Shown here in pieces: positions 9,934 to 22,455 of a stretch of 64,000 bases of DNA; position 1 is the stretch's first letter; each line of letters begins with the position of its first letter. The position numbers and the translations under genes are program-made. The notes under the pieces are model-generated. The model saw only the letters and a list, made by a program, of their open reading frames with translations, was not told the DNA's origin and ran no database searches. Source of the DNA: Karstenula rhodostoma CBS 690.94 (Eukaryota > Ascomycota > Dothideomycetes > Pleosporales > Didymosphaeriaceae); contig MU001507.1 of NCBI GenBank assembly GCA_010093485.1, positions 1,565,222 to 1,629,221 of the forward strand, written 5' to 3'.

Positions 9934-11891
9934 ATGTCGCAGCGACTTTCTACTGCCGACGTTGCGTCGCACAACAAGGCCGACAACCTTTGGATCATTG
10001 TCGACGAGGATGTGTACGATTTGACCAAGTTCCAAGATGACCACCCCGGTGGGAAGAAAAGTATGTTCTCTGTGCAATGCACCCGCCAGCTCATCGGCTG
10101 ACGACGTGAAGTTCTGCAACGTGTCGCAGGCAAGGACGCATCCAAGCAGTTCTGGAAATATCACAACGAGAGCATTCTCAAAAAGTACCAGAAACAGCTT
10201 CAAGTCGGCTCATTGGACTCCAAAGCGGCACCTCCAACTCCGCCAGCGACTCCTCCGCCGCAAGAAAAGGAGCTAGTCAAGCCCGAAGCGAACTCTGGCG
10301 TTGTTGCTCCCCGGCCAACTGCAGAGGCCGAAGAAGCCGAGACGTTGGACCCCTACGGCGACCTTATCCCATATGCCGATCCGTCATGGTACCAGTCGGT
10401 AAGTCGCGGATTTAGGAGCTGACGGTAGTGTTGCTAACTGGCATGCGCAGTACCATTCGCCCTACTTCAATGAGTCCCACGCGGCGCTCCGCGATGAGGT
10501 CCGACAATGGGTAGATGTAAGAAAGCCTCGGTGGCACCCGTTAGAACCACGGTCGCTAATTCATCCACTTAGGAGATGATACAACCCAACGTGTCCGAAT
10601 GGGAAGAGGCGAAGAAGGTGCCAGACGAGATATTCAAACAGATGGGCGACCGCGGCTATCTCGCAGGGTTGCTCGGCATGCATTTCCCCACACATTTGAC
10701 GGACAAACGCGTAAAGAGCGTTGCTCCGGAAAAGTGGGACCTTTTCCACGAAATGCTCCTCACCGACGAGCTCTCACGCAGCGGTAGTGGCGGTCTCGTT
10801 TGGAACCTTATCGGTGGATACGGCATTGGTGCTCCGCCACTATTCAAGTTCGGAAAGAAGGAGCTCGTCCAGCGCATCGGTCCTAAGATTCTCAGCGGTG
10901 AAAAGCGCATATGTCTTGCCATTACTGAACCCGGTACGTCCATCCTATATGAGTTCATAACGAGTCATGCTAATTCTAGCCAGATGCTGGTAGCGACGTT
11001 GCGAACCTCACCTGCGAAGCCAAGCTTTCCGAAGACGGCAAACACTACATTGTCAACGGCGAGAAGAAATGGATCACAAACGGTATCTGGTGCGACTACT
11101 TCACCACTGCTGTGCGAACAAGCGACAAGGGCATGAATGGAGTCTCCGTGCTGCTCATCGAGCGCGAGGCCGGTGGTGTTTCGACACGAAGAATGGACTG
11201 CCAGGGAGTCTGGTCAAGCGGTACCACGTACATCACCTTCGAAGACGTCAAGGTGCCCGTTGAAAACTTGATTGGCAAAGAAAACCAGGGCTTCAAGGTG
11301 GTCATGACCAACTTCAACCACGAGGTATGCAACACTACTGTACGATGTGGACATGTCCTAGACATGCATACCACGTACCTTTCCACCTATCAATTTGGAC
11401 CGTTACTGACTTGCTATGTCTAGCGCATTGGTATCATCATTCAATGTCTCCGTTTCTCCCGCGTCTGCTACGAAGAATCGATGAAGTATGCGCACAAGCG
11501 AAAGACCTTTGGCAAGCGCCTCATCGACCACCCTGTCATCCGCCTGAAGCTCGCCCACATGGCTCGCCAAATCGAGGCCTCATACAACTGGCTAGAGAAC
11601 CTCATTTTCCAGTGCCAGAAGATGGGCGAGATGGAGGCCATGTTGAAGCTTGGCGGTGCCATCGCCAGCTTGAAGGCCCAGAGCACAACGACATTCGAAT
11701 TCTGCGCAAGAGAAGCAAGTCAGATCTTTGGCGGGCTAAGCTACAGCCGAGGTGGCCAAGGTGCAAAGGTCGAGAGGTTATACAGAGACGTCAGGGCATA
11801 CGCTATCCCAGGTGGTAGTGAGGAGATTATGCTTGACTTGAGCATCAGGCAAGCATTGAGGGTACATAAGGCGCTTGGCATGAAGTTGTAG
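9934..11891 (+). CDS. Cytochrome b5 / acyl-CoA dehydrogenase fusion protein
   Basis: Six exons: 9934-10060, 10112-10398, 10451-10516, 10573-10933, 10984-11324 and 11424-11891, encoding 549 aa. Residues 1-80 are a cytochrome b5 domain with both haem-ligand histidines visible: His37 in DDHPGGKK and His60 in FWKYHNE. A Pro/Ala-rich linker (about 80-120) leads to a full-length acyl-CoA dehydrogenase domain with ITEPDAGSD (FAD/substrate region), [10 protein letters not shown], and a C-terminal helical bundle ([24 protein letters not shown]). It should oxidise an acyl-CoA at alpha-beta using FAD, with haem as a possible electron relay; the substrate is unknown. The C-terminal segment reads [10 protein letters not shown] where many family members have YEGTSQIQ, so the usual catalytic Glu position appears to be Gly. 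Junctions were chosen because they restore [16 protein letters not shown] and ITEPDAGSD. Confidence 0.92.
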
Positions 11892-12157
11892 GATGTATTA
11901 TATCTGTGTATGTAAAAGACTAGTATATGAGGACCTTCGAACATATTTCGCCTACTCTTTCTATTATAAGTGCGTGTATCCAGCTCGATGCGTGCTCAGA
12001 CTGAACGATAATCCTAATGTACATCTGGATCTTTGAGATGGCGGAAGATTTGACCAATAAATCCTTATGTTAGCATGAAATGTGATCACCCTTGCCACAA
12101 GACACCAAACAGGTTGAGGCACACCTCACTTTGATGGAAACCTATCGGTTCTCTCAC
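11892..12157. other. Convergent 3' intergenic spacer
   Basis: A 266-base spacer between the stop codons of two convergent genes, the plus-strand b5/acyl-CoA dehydrogenase and the minus-strand MARVEL protein. It is AT-rich (tattatatctgtgtatg near the stop), consistent with cleavage/polyadenylation signals. No gene was seen. Confidence 0.5.
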
Positions 12158-12758
12158 TTAGTAACCCTTCCGCAAGCGCAGCCAACCTAGCACAAAAGTT
12201 CCCAAAAATACAAAACCCGTCAATAACATGAAAGCCTCATCCGCTCTACTCTGAGAGCAACGACTAATGGCCTTGTTTGTAAGTTGGATCCCGTAGTTAT
12301 TACCCTCATCCAGCTGCTGCTGACAGGCCTCATCAGAGCAACTGATTTTGGGTACCAGTATGCTAGGAACATCCTTCTCTTTCAAATTTCGCATACCTGC
12401 AACACTGCACTGGACGCCTTTGAGACCAATCGCGATGAGCTGTCCATAACGTTAACGCAGTATTCTCATGTTAACCTGGTCAGTATCAACTCACGACCCC
12501 AGCTGCAAGATTCGCCGCAACCATGGACCCATCAAATAAGAGCATGAGTTTGCCCTCGAGACGCTCATACCAGTTTGAGACCAGGCCAAGTATGCTCATT
12601 ATCAACGTCCCAACGCTCACCATGGTGGCCCAAACTAGGATGAAAGGTATCGGCTTGAATTGGGATGCAGTTGCGACGAGATTGGCGGAAAGCCCGAGGG
12701 TAATGAAGGCGAAGATGATTTGTGTAGTGCGTAGTGCTATGTCCCAGATAGTCCCCAT
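12158..12758 (-). CDS. MARVEL-like four-helix membrane protein (copy 1 of a tandem pair)
   Basis: Two exons on the minus strand, 12758-12495 and 12439-12158, joined across a 55-nt GTGAGT...CAG intron, give 181 aa. The protein has four hydrophobic segments, at about 10-28, 38-60, 70-95 and 152-174. The loop between segments 3 and 4 has paired cysteines (VQCS, ISCSDEACQQQL, SRCSQS), and the tail is short and basic (LRLRKGY). Length, topology and the last-helix/KGY ending match the adjacent gene at 13193-13813, which has an intron at the equivalent place, so the pair arose by tandem duplication. Architecture matches fungal MARVEL-domain proteins (Nce102-like family), which organise plasma-membrane domains. 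Family assignment rests on topology, not on a diagnostic motif. The ATG at 12758 was preferred because upstream in-frame sequence is not hydrophobic or conserved-looking. Confidence 0.75.
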
Positions 12759-13192
12759 AATGTGCTTGCGATGCGAACTTGGTGGAAGATCTCTAACAGG
12801 ATGTTCAGTGTAGGACAGAATGTGATGGGACGCAATAGAAGGGCGGGTTGATTGTTGGGGAGTTTTACTGATTGTCGAATGAATGTGTATGTCTCTACAA
12901 CGTTCCGGGGGTGTAAGGATTCGATTTTCGGAGAATGGGCTGGACGTGAACATCAATCATATGTCGTGGGTATTTAAAAAGCGGCAAGAGAGATCTACGC
13001 ACGAAACCCAACGCAACACCATAGGGCAACCACCCCATTTTAACCCCTCCTCGCACCCCCTGACCAGACCATTACACCACCGTGGCACCGGATAGATCGC
13101 TGCCACTTACGCATCCACCCCTCACACACAACTCCTGCTACCACCCGTCTACCAATTTCCCCGCTACTCTCTCCATGCTATCGCTTTCCCGT
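12759..13192. other. Spacer between the tandem MARVEL genes
   Basis: A 434-base spacer holding the promoter of the 12158-12758 gene and the 3' region of its upstream paralogue. A pyrimidine-rich block on the plus strand lies at about 13020-13180. No coding content was recognised. Confidence 0.45.
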
Positions 13193-13813
13193 TTAGTAGC
13201 CCTTCTTCGTGCGCAAGAACGTCATTGTTGCCGACACGAGCAAGATCGCAACAGTGAAGAACAAGAAGACGGTATCAGCCTGTGCCTCTTTGCACCTGGC
13301 GTTCAACTGGCCCTCACGGCCGTCGAAACCATTCCAGCACTGCAACTCATCCGCCACCTTTGGGAGGTCCTTGTAGCAGCCGCCGTTGAAGAGATGGTTG
13401 TGGTACAGTTTCAAGCGGTTCTCGTCACTTGCATCGCTGCACTTCGGGACGCCAATCTGAATGGCCAGCAGCTGTAGCAATGAGGTCTGTTAGTGATGCT
13501 TCGGGCGACGAGCGGTTGACCATCATCGGGGACAACGTACCACGCCGCCGGCTATGTTGAGGAGTGTAACCAGAGCGTCGATAACCAGCCCGACCATGCC
13601 TTGAAGTACAGAGATCCACTCTGCAGCGATGCCAATGATCGCTGTGAGGAAGGACACACCGCCAACGAACGCAGTGTAGCGAAGGGAGATGGGTGAATTG
13701 AGGCCTGGTCCTTGGCCCTTGATCATACCAACCGAGAGTCCGAGGACGACGGCCGCAAACAGGACTTGGAATCCGCGGAGGGCGAAGTTGAGGATTGGGG
13801 ATGGCGAAGACAT
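13193..13813 (-). CDS. MARVEL-like four-helix membrane protein (copy 2 of a tandem pair)
   Basis: Two exons, 13813-13541 and 13471-13193, with a 69-nt intron (GTACGT...CTACAG), encode 183 aa. There are four predicted membrane helices (about 8-30, 42-62, 68-98 and 158-178). The cysteine-bearing loop between helices 3 and 4 (VPKCSD, GGCYKD, LQCWNG, ARCKEAQ) leads to a final helix ending TFLRTKKGY. It mirrors its neighbour at 12158-12758 in length, intron position and phase (immediately after an AGGV motif) and C-terminus, but its sequence has diverged strongly. Likely role, from the family: plasma-membrane or secretory-membrane organisation. The reading frame across the junction is GGV-LLAIQIGVPKC. 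Confidence 0.78.
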
Positions 13814-15162
13814 TGTGGGATGTGATTGTGGGACGTAATACCGGTGAGAAAGGTGTGACGAATGTCGAGCGTTTGCGGGTGTACTGCTATGTCAACTGTT
13901 TATCCGTACGTGTGACAGGTTGGTATGGTGATGGTGACGCCGATGTTGTCTCCTTCCAGATGCAAACGAGGTCGAAGGTCCCAAACTCACGCAACGCAGA
14001 GCGAATATAGGCAAATTTATGTGAAAAGGAAACCAAATCCAGATGGTAACAGGCGACGCAGGCCCACTATATATGTCCCAAAGCAAGCCTTCTGTGACGC
14101 ACAAGCCTTGCGTTGCCGCCTGTGCCTCCTTCAGATCACCCCAAACACGTTCATCGTGCGTCGGCACAGCCCTGCACTTCCCGTCAAATTGCCCTTGCAA
14201 CACCGATTAGGCGACTACGCGTACAAAACGGCGTCGTTGCCTGAAGCATCCTGGTCGGCCCCCAACCGAGCGGACCAACCACGTCTTGAGGGTTATATCG
14301 GAAGCCGAGCTTTGTGAAGCACCTGCATAGACCCCATAGGGCAGTGTGGCAGGGAATAGTGTCATGCCTTGAAACCGCTGTCCTGCCCCGCCGCCGTCGT
14401 CGTCGCAGGTTGGTGTGCATCTCCGAACAGCGCCGCGCCCCAGGACTGCTCATTCAAGCATTCAAGCATGGTACTAGAATAGCAAGGGCTGAACTGACCA
14501 CGCAGTGCACATTCTTATTCGGTGGGTTCGCTGGCATCAATTCCAAAAAAGCTACACGGCTAGTGCGAAGATGGTTAGCGACTGCCTTTTTTTATACCAT
14601 CTCTACGAGGCGGACTCAATACGCACGCGGGTCCCGGCATATCGGTCTGTTTTCACCATGGCGCAAGATGAATGGAGGCAGAGGGCAGATGCTGCTTTCA
14701 TCAATATTGCCTACCACACTTTGAGGAGCTTACCCCATGTCGTTTGATTTCACTGGAAAATTTGCTCACATGCTGAATGACTATTCGCCGACCCAAGTCA
14801 GAGTGCTTGACTTGGCGAAGGTGGCTTCGCGGCAGTTTGGACAACAAATGTGAAGGCTCGCTTAGAGATTACTTGTATCTGTTCTCGGTGGAATTCGCTG
14901 TTGTTGATGAGTCATATTGTTTTGCAGAAACCAAGAGACGGACCCTGGCCGCGATTCAGGCAATCATGCAAACCTCGTCATAGCAGATGTGCACACAGGA
15001 GCGAACAGAGCAATTTCCGCACTGCAGCTGCTGCAAATACATCGTATGCCATAATATCGCGGAGAAATGGCATGTTGAAGTGATGCATGGTCGCTGTCAA
15101 GATATTCTTCAAAATGCTAGGGTACATCTCAATTACGTCTTGTTCCTCTTTCTAGTGTACGT
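13814..15162. other. Intergenic interval, 1.35 kb
   Basis: This interval separates the promoter side of the second MARVEL gene from the 3' end of separase. Several small frames occur on both strands, for example in 14314-14747, but none has recognisable domain content, a convincing start context or a consistent exon chain. No RNA gene was recognised. Confidence 0.5.
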
Positions 15163-18100
15163 CTACTCCAAATACACCGGTATCCCGTAAACAACAGCAG
15201 CAGCCCCATTCAGATACCTCAGCACACATGCTTTCCTTGCATCTCTGACTGCCTCGTCCAACCCTACGCCCCTTCTCCTGCTTTCTGACCCAACGCTTGC
15301 GTCCTCGCCAGTGTTACCCTTCCGCGACTTGCTCGCCCCCCTTGGGGTATCCACCTCCTCAACTAGCTGCGCGATCCTGCCTTTTCCCTTCCTCTTCTTA
15401 ACAGTAGGTGGCGGCTCAACAATGACTTCATTCTCGGGTTCTGGCTCCGGCCATAGTCCCCACAGCTCACCAGCTCTGACAGCAAGCCGATCGCAGTCCT
15501 TGTCCGTGACGTCCCAGAGCATGCCTAGCACTGCAGGCGCTCCCGCAGTGAGGTAGCTCGAGAGCATGCCAGAGGGCTCATATATGCCATTGTCTGAAAG
15601 ATGAACGCTCGAGCAGCCAAATAGGAATGTTGTTGCGCAACCAGGCTTCTTCTTCTCCGTTTCTGACTGTGTTTTCCCATTCAGGTATAGCCGTCGCACA
15701 GCCTTGGAGCGTATGTACTGCGCTCCACTGCCATGTCCGAAGAATAGGACGAGCTGGTCGTTCCTTAGGCAATCTTCGAATTCCTTCTCTAAAGGCGGAC
15801 GGTTGGCGATGTGCGTCCAAGTACCTTGCATGTTGTCCAGATGAGGCTTAATCGTCTTGGACGTGTGACCCAAATCTCCTGAAGGATTCAACATACTTGT
15901 ACCACCTGCCTCGGCGGAAATGTAGTGGCCTGGTGGTGCATTTTGAGTCACGGTTGGCAACCTGGCTGCGAGCAGACGTTCTCGTAACGCGGCCAGCGAA
16001 GGAAGTCGAGATATTGAGAGCTTCTCAAGACATGGGAGCGACTCCCAGGGAAGCATATGCAGATCTTTGTCCAAAATGAGGATGGTGTGGGCAGATCCTG
16101 GTGACACTTTTGTTGCACTATCATAGTAAGCACGCAAAGCTTCGTGCGCTTCGATAACCATCGAGTCAAAATCAATCTCATCGTAAGCGTTCGGCTCGCC
16201 ATTGAATTGGAGAATGTCGACAACGAAGTAGATGAGGTCTGTGAGTGCTTCGTCAAGATCGAGCTCCGGGTTGGAAGCATCGCCTAGGCCGATGAACAAC
16301 TCTAATACTCTTGGGTCAAGGTTCGGTCTCTTTTGTTGTCCCTTCTTCTGTCGCGAAGGTAAGTGGCGAGCCAGGATGTTGTCGAAGGATTTGCGAAAGC
16401 GAGCTAGGAGAGCCGCCTGATGGATGTGGTCCGAAAAGATGCCTTTGAAGCCACCAAGCCAGATTTTCTCAATGTTGAGCAGCAACTCGCGAAGTTTAGT
16501 ATCAAGGGCTTCACGATCTTCCCACCACTGTCTTCTGCCCTCTCTTGAAGTCAGATCCTTGGCGTTCCGTGTCGTAAAGTCACTAAGCTCAATTATCTCT
16601 TCAAGCTCTCGTTTGCCATCTGCGAAAGTAAATTCCTCCTCGTCCAGATCGCGGGAAGAATGGCGAGCCAGTGGCAAGCGCAGGACAAAGGGCGATGTGT
16701 TCCTTTGGTAGCGAGTGATGTACAATTCGTCTTGCTCCTCACTCAGCGCCAAAGATACAGCACTCCAAGTTTCGGGGATGATATCGATGTAGTCGTGTTG
16801 GAAGTTGGCTGGTGTTACCACGGATCGCTGATTCACAGCGAGCTTCGGCCATTGCAAACAAACTTCTCGCGACATGACCTCTTGGTCAACCTCAACTGAG
16901 TCTTGGGCAAGGCCTAAAGCATGGTGCTTGGGGATCTCTACAATATGTGAGCGATGCTTACGCATATCACGAACAATACATACCACTCATGTATGCAGAA
17001 TACAGCGGGTGAATAGACCCGCGTATGCGACCTTGAGATACAGCGGAAAGGAGAACTGTAGCATGGCTCAGAGCTGCGCAGAGCTGTCGAAATACGTGAT
17101 TGCTGGCAGCAGTGGCGTGTTGAGCGTGTGCCTCTACCAACCTTTCGCGAGCGTTCTCAATCAACTCAACGAAGTTATTTCCAGCTTGCTTTTTACCACG
17201 TGCGAGTTTCGTGCTAGGTTTGACGGCTGGGCGCTTGGTAGTGACTCCTTCAGACGATTGGCGGTCCTTCGGCGGGATGGAGGGAAACGCAATCGTAGAT
17301 TCGGGTAAAGTGTTGAAAGTAAAATCATTGGATATGCTCGTGATGGCCTGTGCTAGCATGGCTTTGAAGCGGACCCAAGCATGAGACCCTTCTCGCTCTT
17401 GTTCTGATCTCTCAATCTTATTCAAAACTTCCATGGCTTTCGCAACGTCTTCTTGCAAGAGATATGTAGCAACACGTCTGTACAGAATGTCGGCTTGAAC
17501 TGCGTCCAGTAACGCACAGTGCTCACTGGCACTCTGTTTCTCAGCGGCAGGTAAAGTAGCAGCCTTTGTCGGAACCTTTGCAACTGCTCTGGGTGCGGTT
17601 TTGAGAGGTGTTTTACGAGTCGTGCGGGCCGTCGTCTTCGCAACGGTCTTGACAGCTGTGGCTCGAGTTCTCACAGTTCGTGTCTTCTGAAGCTCTACCG
17701 GCTTTGACTCTTCTAGAGTGAGTGCAGATACATTGTTGGTCAAGACATCCAGACTGGACGTAAAGCTAATCCTCGAGCTAATGTATGAGTGCGATGATAA
17801 GTGCTGTAGTAGTTTTTCCAAAGTATCGTATTCGGCCATCTCGTCATCGAACCGTTGGCTTACGTGGTGCATTCTCGCAAGGGAGAGATGATACGAAACA
17901 GCACTCACGTGCTTTAAAGACTGAGACATATCTAACCCGTCGAACAAAGGTTGTGCTTTATCGGGTCTGCCACTCTGAATCCATAGATCGGCAAGACGGC
18001 TAGCATGGTCCACTAGCAATGTACGGGATCCAATGGCAGAAGCCACCTTTTCTGCCTGCTGGAGTACGTAAACAGCCTCTTCAAGCATCCCCTGGCTTGC

Positions 18101-21100
18101 TATGACGATGGAATGCTGTGTCAAGGCTCTAAACAGTGCTGGCACAAGCGACCAGAACTCCGGTCCTTTGAGCGCCTCGTGGGTAATAGAGCTGGTAATT
18201 GATGCGCCTTTCTCATCGCGCATGGAGCTTAGTGCGTCAAAAGGTGCGCTGGTCGGTCCTTCTCCCGAGACAACTTTGCGAGTGTTGACATTGCCCTCTC
18301 GCGCAGCCCAGATGCGTCGATTGACCAAGACCGCCTGTCGAGCGTGTCTCGCCGCGTTTTTGTAGTCTCCCTTGCTCGAACAGAGAAGAGATGAAACGTA
18401 GCAGGCTTCTGCTACAATCTTGTTGAACGTCATCCGCATAAAAAGGGTCGCAGAGGGCTTCGATAGGTCCAGAAAAGTAGTATCGTTTCGAGCGAGTGTC
18501 TCTGCGGCGGAGAGTACAGTTTCGCTATTGTATGTCAGTCAAAGTAGCACATTAGGAAAGGAGATGTCTTGCCATTTCAGAGTGTTACCAGTACCCAAGA
18601 GGTACTCAGCGTAGCCTATGTGCCACCGCAGCTTTGCCTCATTCGAGACGGTCGCATTCAACAACACTTCTGCCTTCGCGAAAGCCAGCCCTGCTTTGCC
18701 AGAATAACCTAGTCTCAAGTATTGCAAGCCCAGTGCATTCAGAGCTAGAATTAATCGTGATGGATCTGGGGTCTTTCGAAGCTCCAGAATTCGAACAAGC
18801 AGATGAAGTATTGGAAGCGCTTCATATTCTTCGCCCTTAGCGCAGAGAAAGTCCACACTTGCTTGTATTGCCTCGAGCCAGTTGTGAGTATTATCGATTC
18901 GGTTTTCCACCTCATCCCAAGATTCGGTAGCGTCCAACATAATCTGCCAGTTACTAAAGCAATCGCGAAGCTGCTGAAGTGACAGGTCGCCTTGGTGCAA
19001 TAAGATCTTGAGAGTTATCATAGATTTTAGATGATCTCTGAACCGTGACAAACTCTTATCCTCTGTTTGGTCGATGACCACGTCGGTTTCCCACTGGCGA
19101 TCGTCGGAAACGTAGGCGTTTGATATGATGCTCGGGTACATCTGCGAAAACTGCAAAAGCAGTAGGCGCAGCCTCTGTCGTCTCAGCGGAAATTCATGAG
19201 GTGTATATATGCTCAAAAGGCGGTCTGCTATGGCCTGTGGCGACGAGTTGAGGGCAGCATCCCAAGAGCGGTTTTTAGATAGCGTTTGTTGGTATATCTC
19301 TAGCTGCCATTCAAGAAGTGCTCCGCGCGCAGCGGCTGGGCAGTTGGCGTCGTCAAAAAAAGCGAGCTCATGGGATTTGCCTAGGCCAAACCTCGTAAAA
19401 GAGCGATGATACAACCTGAGGACTCGTCCCAGATCACCAATCAGAGAATCTTGCTTAAAGACATGCACAACATGGTGGATCGATGTCGCCTCGACAATTT
19501 CCTGACACAAGACGCCATCTAGTGACGTCTGAATACATTGTGTGTACGCCTGACGGGACTCCTGGAAACGGTCAAGCCTGTCTAGCTCTTCACCTAGCCG
19601 TTCTAGTTTGGAAGTGAGCTGCCCGGCTTCTTTCTCTGCTTGGGGCCGTGATTGGAGAAGCGCAGTAGACCTTTGCATGGTTTCGAGTGCAGATGAATCG
19701 CATTCTAGTTTTTGTAGATGTCGACGGAAAGTCCAATACAAATTGGAGAATTTGACAAAGACATATGGTGCTGGTCCTTGGGACGCGAGACCCGCATCGC
19801 CATTGCCTGCGAGCTCTTCTTCGAGCTGCGATACAAGGCGTACGCAGTCCTGGATTAATCTGTCGAGTTCTGACCAGGTGGCCTTCGATGTCAGTGGCAG
19901 CCTGCAGCAGACTGACACGGAATCAACAGTACTCCTCGAGAGCTTCGCAACCAGCGCGAGACGTGTTTGGTATGCTGTTATTTGTTTATGGGAAGCATCA
20001 TCAGGGGGCCGGCTTTCGATGAAACGGTTAGAAAAGTGGATGCTTGCTGCAATGATGCGTATACACTGTCCACGAAGCGTCGTCGACCACTCTGTACCGT
20101 CTGCTGAAGATACGGATGGAATGATACGGCTTGCCACCCGTCGTAATGCGTGGACTTCTATCAGCAGCGTCTCCAGATCCCGGGCTGTCCCGTCCAAGCT
20201 ACCGGAGAGGCATTCAAGAGCGGCGTCGATAGCGGCGTCTTGATCCGTTTTTGATGAATCTTTTAAACAAGCTTCTAGAGACACGGCGGCAATGCGGACC
20301 GATCGAACCGCAGCTGTTGTTGAAGGCTCTCTGGCAGTGGAAGAGGAAGAACTACCCAACCAACGAAGTGCTTCGTCGGGAAGATCAGCAGCACGCGCGA
20401 GTGAGGCAAGTGTTGAATTTTTGGATCCAGCCGAACTCTTTCCATCTCTTTGGGAGAAGTCAGTACTCTTTCCCGTGCCCAACAGGTTCGAATGCAAGGA
20501 CTCGGCTATCTTGTACTTTTTTGCGGCGGGCAACGTTGATCGTCTCGCAAAAGCCACGAGACATTTTGCAAACGGTTCGATGAGCTCCTTGTCCTTGTTG
20601 CCTTCGTGTTGGGCCAGTGTCCACCATCTGTGTCGGGTTCCAAATGCGAGATGTTGCAGGCATAGGACAATATCCGGAGACGGTTGTGGCAGCTCTTGGT
20701 CGACGGAGACGGAGATGCTTGGACAAAGATGAAGGATAGATTGAGCGAGCGATTCCAGTTGGCGCGCTGCTTTAGCTTGATGTGCCTTCTCTTTCGCGGT
20801 GTGCAAGATGAGGCTTGTGGGGTTCGAAGGATGGGACAGCTTGAGATAGCACCATGCTGCTTCTATGAGACGTGGGCGTTTGATTCTTCCAAGCACACGC
20901 AGCACGTAGATCTGCAGGTTGATGATGATGGGTGTAGCGGCGCTGTCGGGATCGACGTCGCCGAAGTCCAGGAGAGCTGCTAAACTCTCCTTTTCCGTCA
21001 AGGGTGCCTGTAGTGATGTGGACCGACTGGACGCAGGTCGGGCATCCTCTGTGGCATTCCTCCTACGAGTGTACGCATCCAGCCTCTTCTTCAACAAGCG

Positions 21101-21817
21101 CATCTCCTTGACCGCAAGGCTGTCCAAGCCATGAGTCACCAGCTTTCCGATCAGCGACAGCCGTCCATTTTCCAAAGCTAACTCGGGGGAGTCCTTGCCC
21201 ACGAACTGGATCCCCTCTGATGTGTTCAGGTATGCGAATGCAAGCCTGGCGCATTCGGCAGTCGCAACCAGGCCGGAGTCGGGGCTGGTGAAGGTCGAGT
21301 AGGACGACGAGCGGCGCAAAGGCTTTGGCTTGGCGGGCGAGTTCGTGATCTGGCCGACGGAGCGTTCTTTCAGCGGGCGCTGCGAGGTCGAGACGCTTCT
21401 CGATTGGGATTTCTGCGCAACATTCGCGGAAGCCGTCGAAGCCGGCGGCGTTCTGGGTCGCCGATGGGTCGCGGGCACCGTGGGCGTCTTGAGCGCGTCG
21501 GCAAGGGACTTGAGGGTGGCATTCACCGTCTGGGTGGCAAGCACGTATCGTTGGCGCGGAGTGAGGGGTGCGGTAGAACCTGTGCCATGCTCCGCCCTCG
21601 CAGCAGCAGTCCCGGGCCGTCTACGAGCTGTCGATTGGGCGCTGGGGGCTCTTGTGCTTCTGCTGCGTATGTTCTCTTTCTGCGACTGCGCTGTGTCTCC
21701 AGACAGCTTGAGTAATTCTTGGAGCTCCGCGACGGTCGCCGCGGTGCATGCGGCAATGGTCCGCAGTTCGGTTTCGATGTTTTGCAGGCGCGCCTTCGTC
21801 GCGTCCTCCTTGGGCAT
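15163..21817 (-). CDS. ESP1: Separase (cohesin-cleaving cysteine protease, peptidase family C50)
   Basis: Three exons, 21817-18573, 18524-16984 and 16937-15163, total 6561 nt and encode 2186 aa, the usual size for filamentous-fungal separases (BimB type). The N-terminal two thirds is a long alpha-helical repeat region with a disordered basic start (about 50-190). The C-terminal third is the caspase-fold protease domain. The catalytic His lies in LFFGHGSGAQY (His1997) and the catalytic Cys in FLFGCSSVHL (Cys2037). Motifs typical of the family flank them (MLPWESLPCL; SYLTAGAPAVLGMLWDVTDKD). Known role: at anaphase onset, once securin is destroyed, it cleaves the Scc1/Rad21 kleisin so sister chromatids separate. 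The first intron (18525-18572) is best read as a GC-AG intron; the second (16938-16983) is a normal GT-AG. No securin gene was seen nearby. Confidence 0.95.
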
Positions 21818-22455
21818 GGTTACGGGGCGTGCAGGGTCGTATGTGTGGGGATTTTCATAGGGAGGCTAGTATATGCATGGTAAGAAGAGGAGGCCAAAGA
21901 CGGATTGTTGTACAGGACGCATGTCGCGGTGCTATCGCTGGTGCTGTTCCGTCCCACGCTCCCAGCGTAAACAGTCTAGGTGATTTCTGCTTTAGCGCAT
22001 CGGCAGGGATTCGCGTCGCGCCGGCTGCGATGACGATGGCCCGCCCTCCCTCACTCTCCCCACACGCTTTCCAGATTCCTGCAGAGACTTGGACAGCTGT
22101 CGACTAACTCGCAGTCCATCGCACACAATGCGTACTCTACGTGGCAGGTCCGATATATATCGAATAGCAATTACGAGCTTCTTCTATCCGTACAGCCACA
22201 CCAGACTGACGAAGCCAAATTGGGACAAAACCTTGGTGGCTCATGTAGTGTATGTGCTCCGCCTCGCAATCATACTGCCAAGCAGAACGAGAGAAGAATA
22301 TATATCGTTAGACATGCTTTCCTCCCGGGATTATTCCGCACACCTACTCTACTAACAACTGGATACCATCACTTGAGGGACTGCAGTAGTACAATTGATC
22401 TGGGAACAGCTCCGCATCACACCACTCTCGCGGCATTGCCTTGGGAAGCCTCAGT
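21818..22455. other. Divergent promoter region between separase and the PPxY protein gene
   Basis: A 638-base interval between two divergent start codons, presumably holding both promoters. A TA-rich stretch (gatatatatcg) lies at about 22151-22161 and another (gaatatatatcg) at 22297-22308. No coding content was recognised. Confidence 0.45.

Noticed and set aside
10061..10137. Alternative acceptor (gtcgcag, 10131-10137) for the first intron of the b5/acyl-CoA dehydrogenase gene
   Set aside because: It would delete the ILQRVAG segment of the cytochrome b5 core; the acceptor at 10111 keeps the domain whole.
19608..20243. 211-codon plus-strand frame inside separase
   Set aside because: It is antisense to a continuous 1081-codon separase exon, with no motif and Ser/Arg/Trp-rich composition typical of shadow frames.
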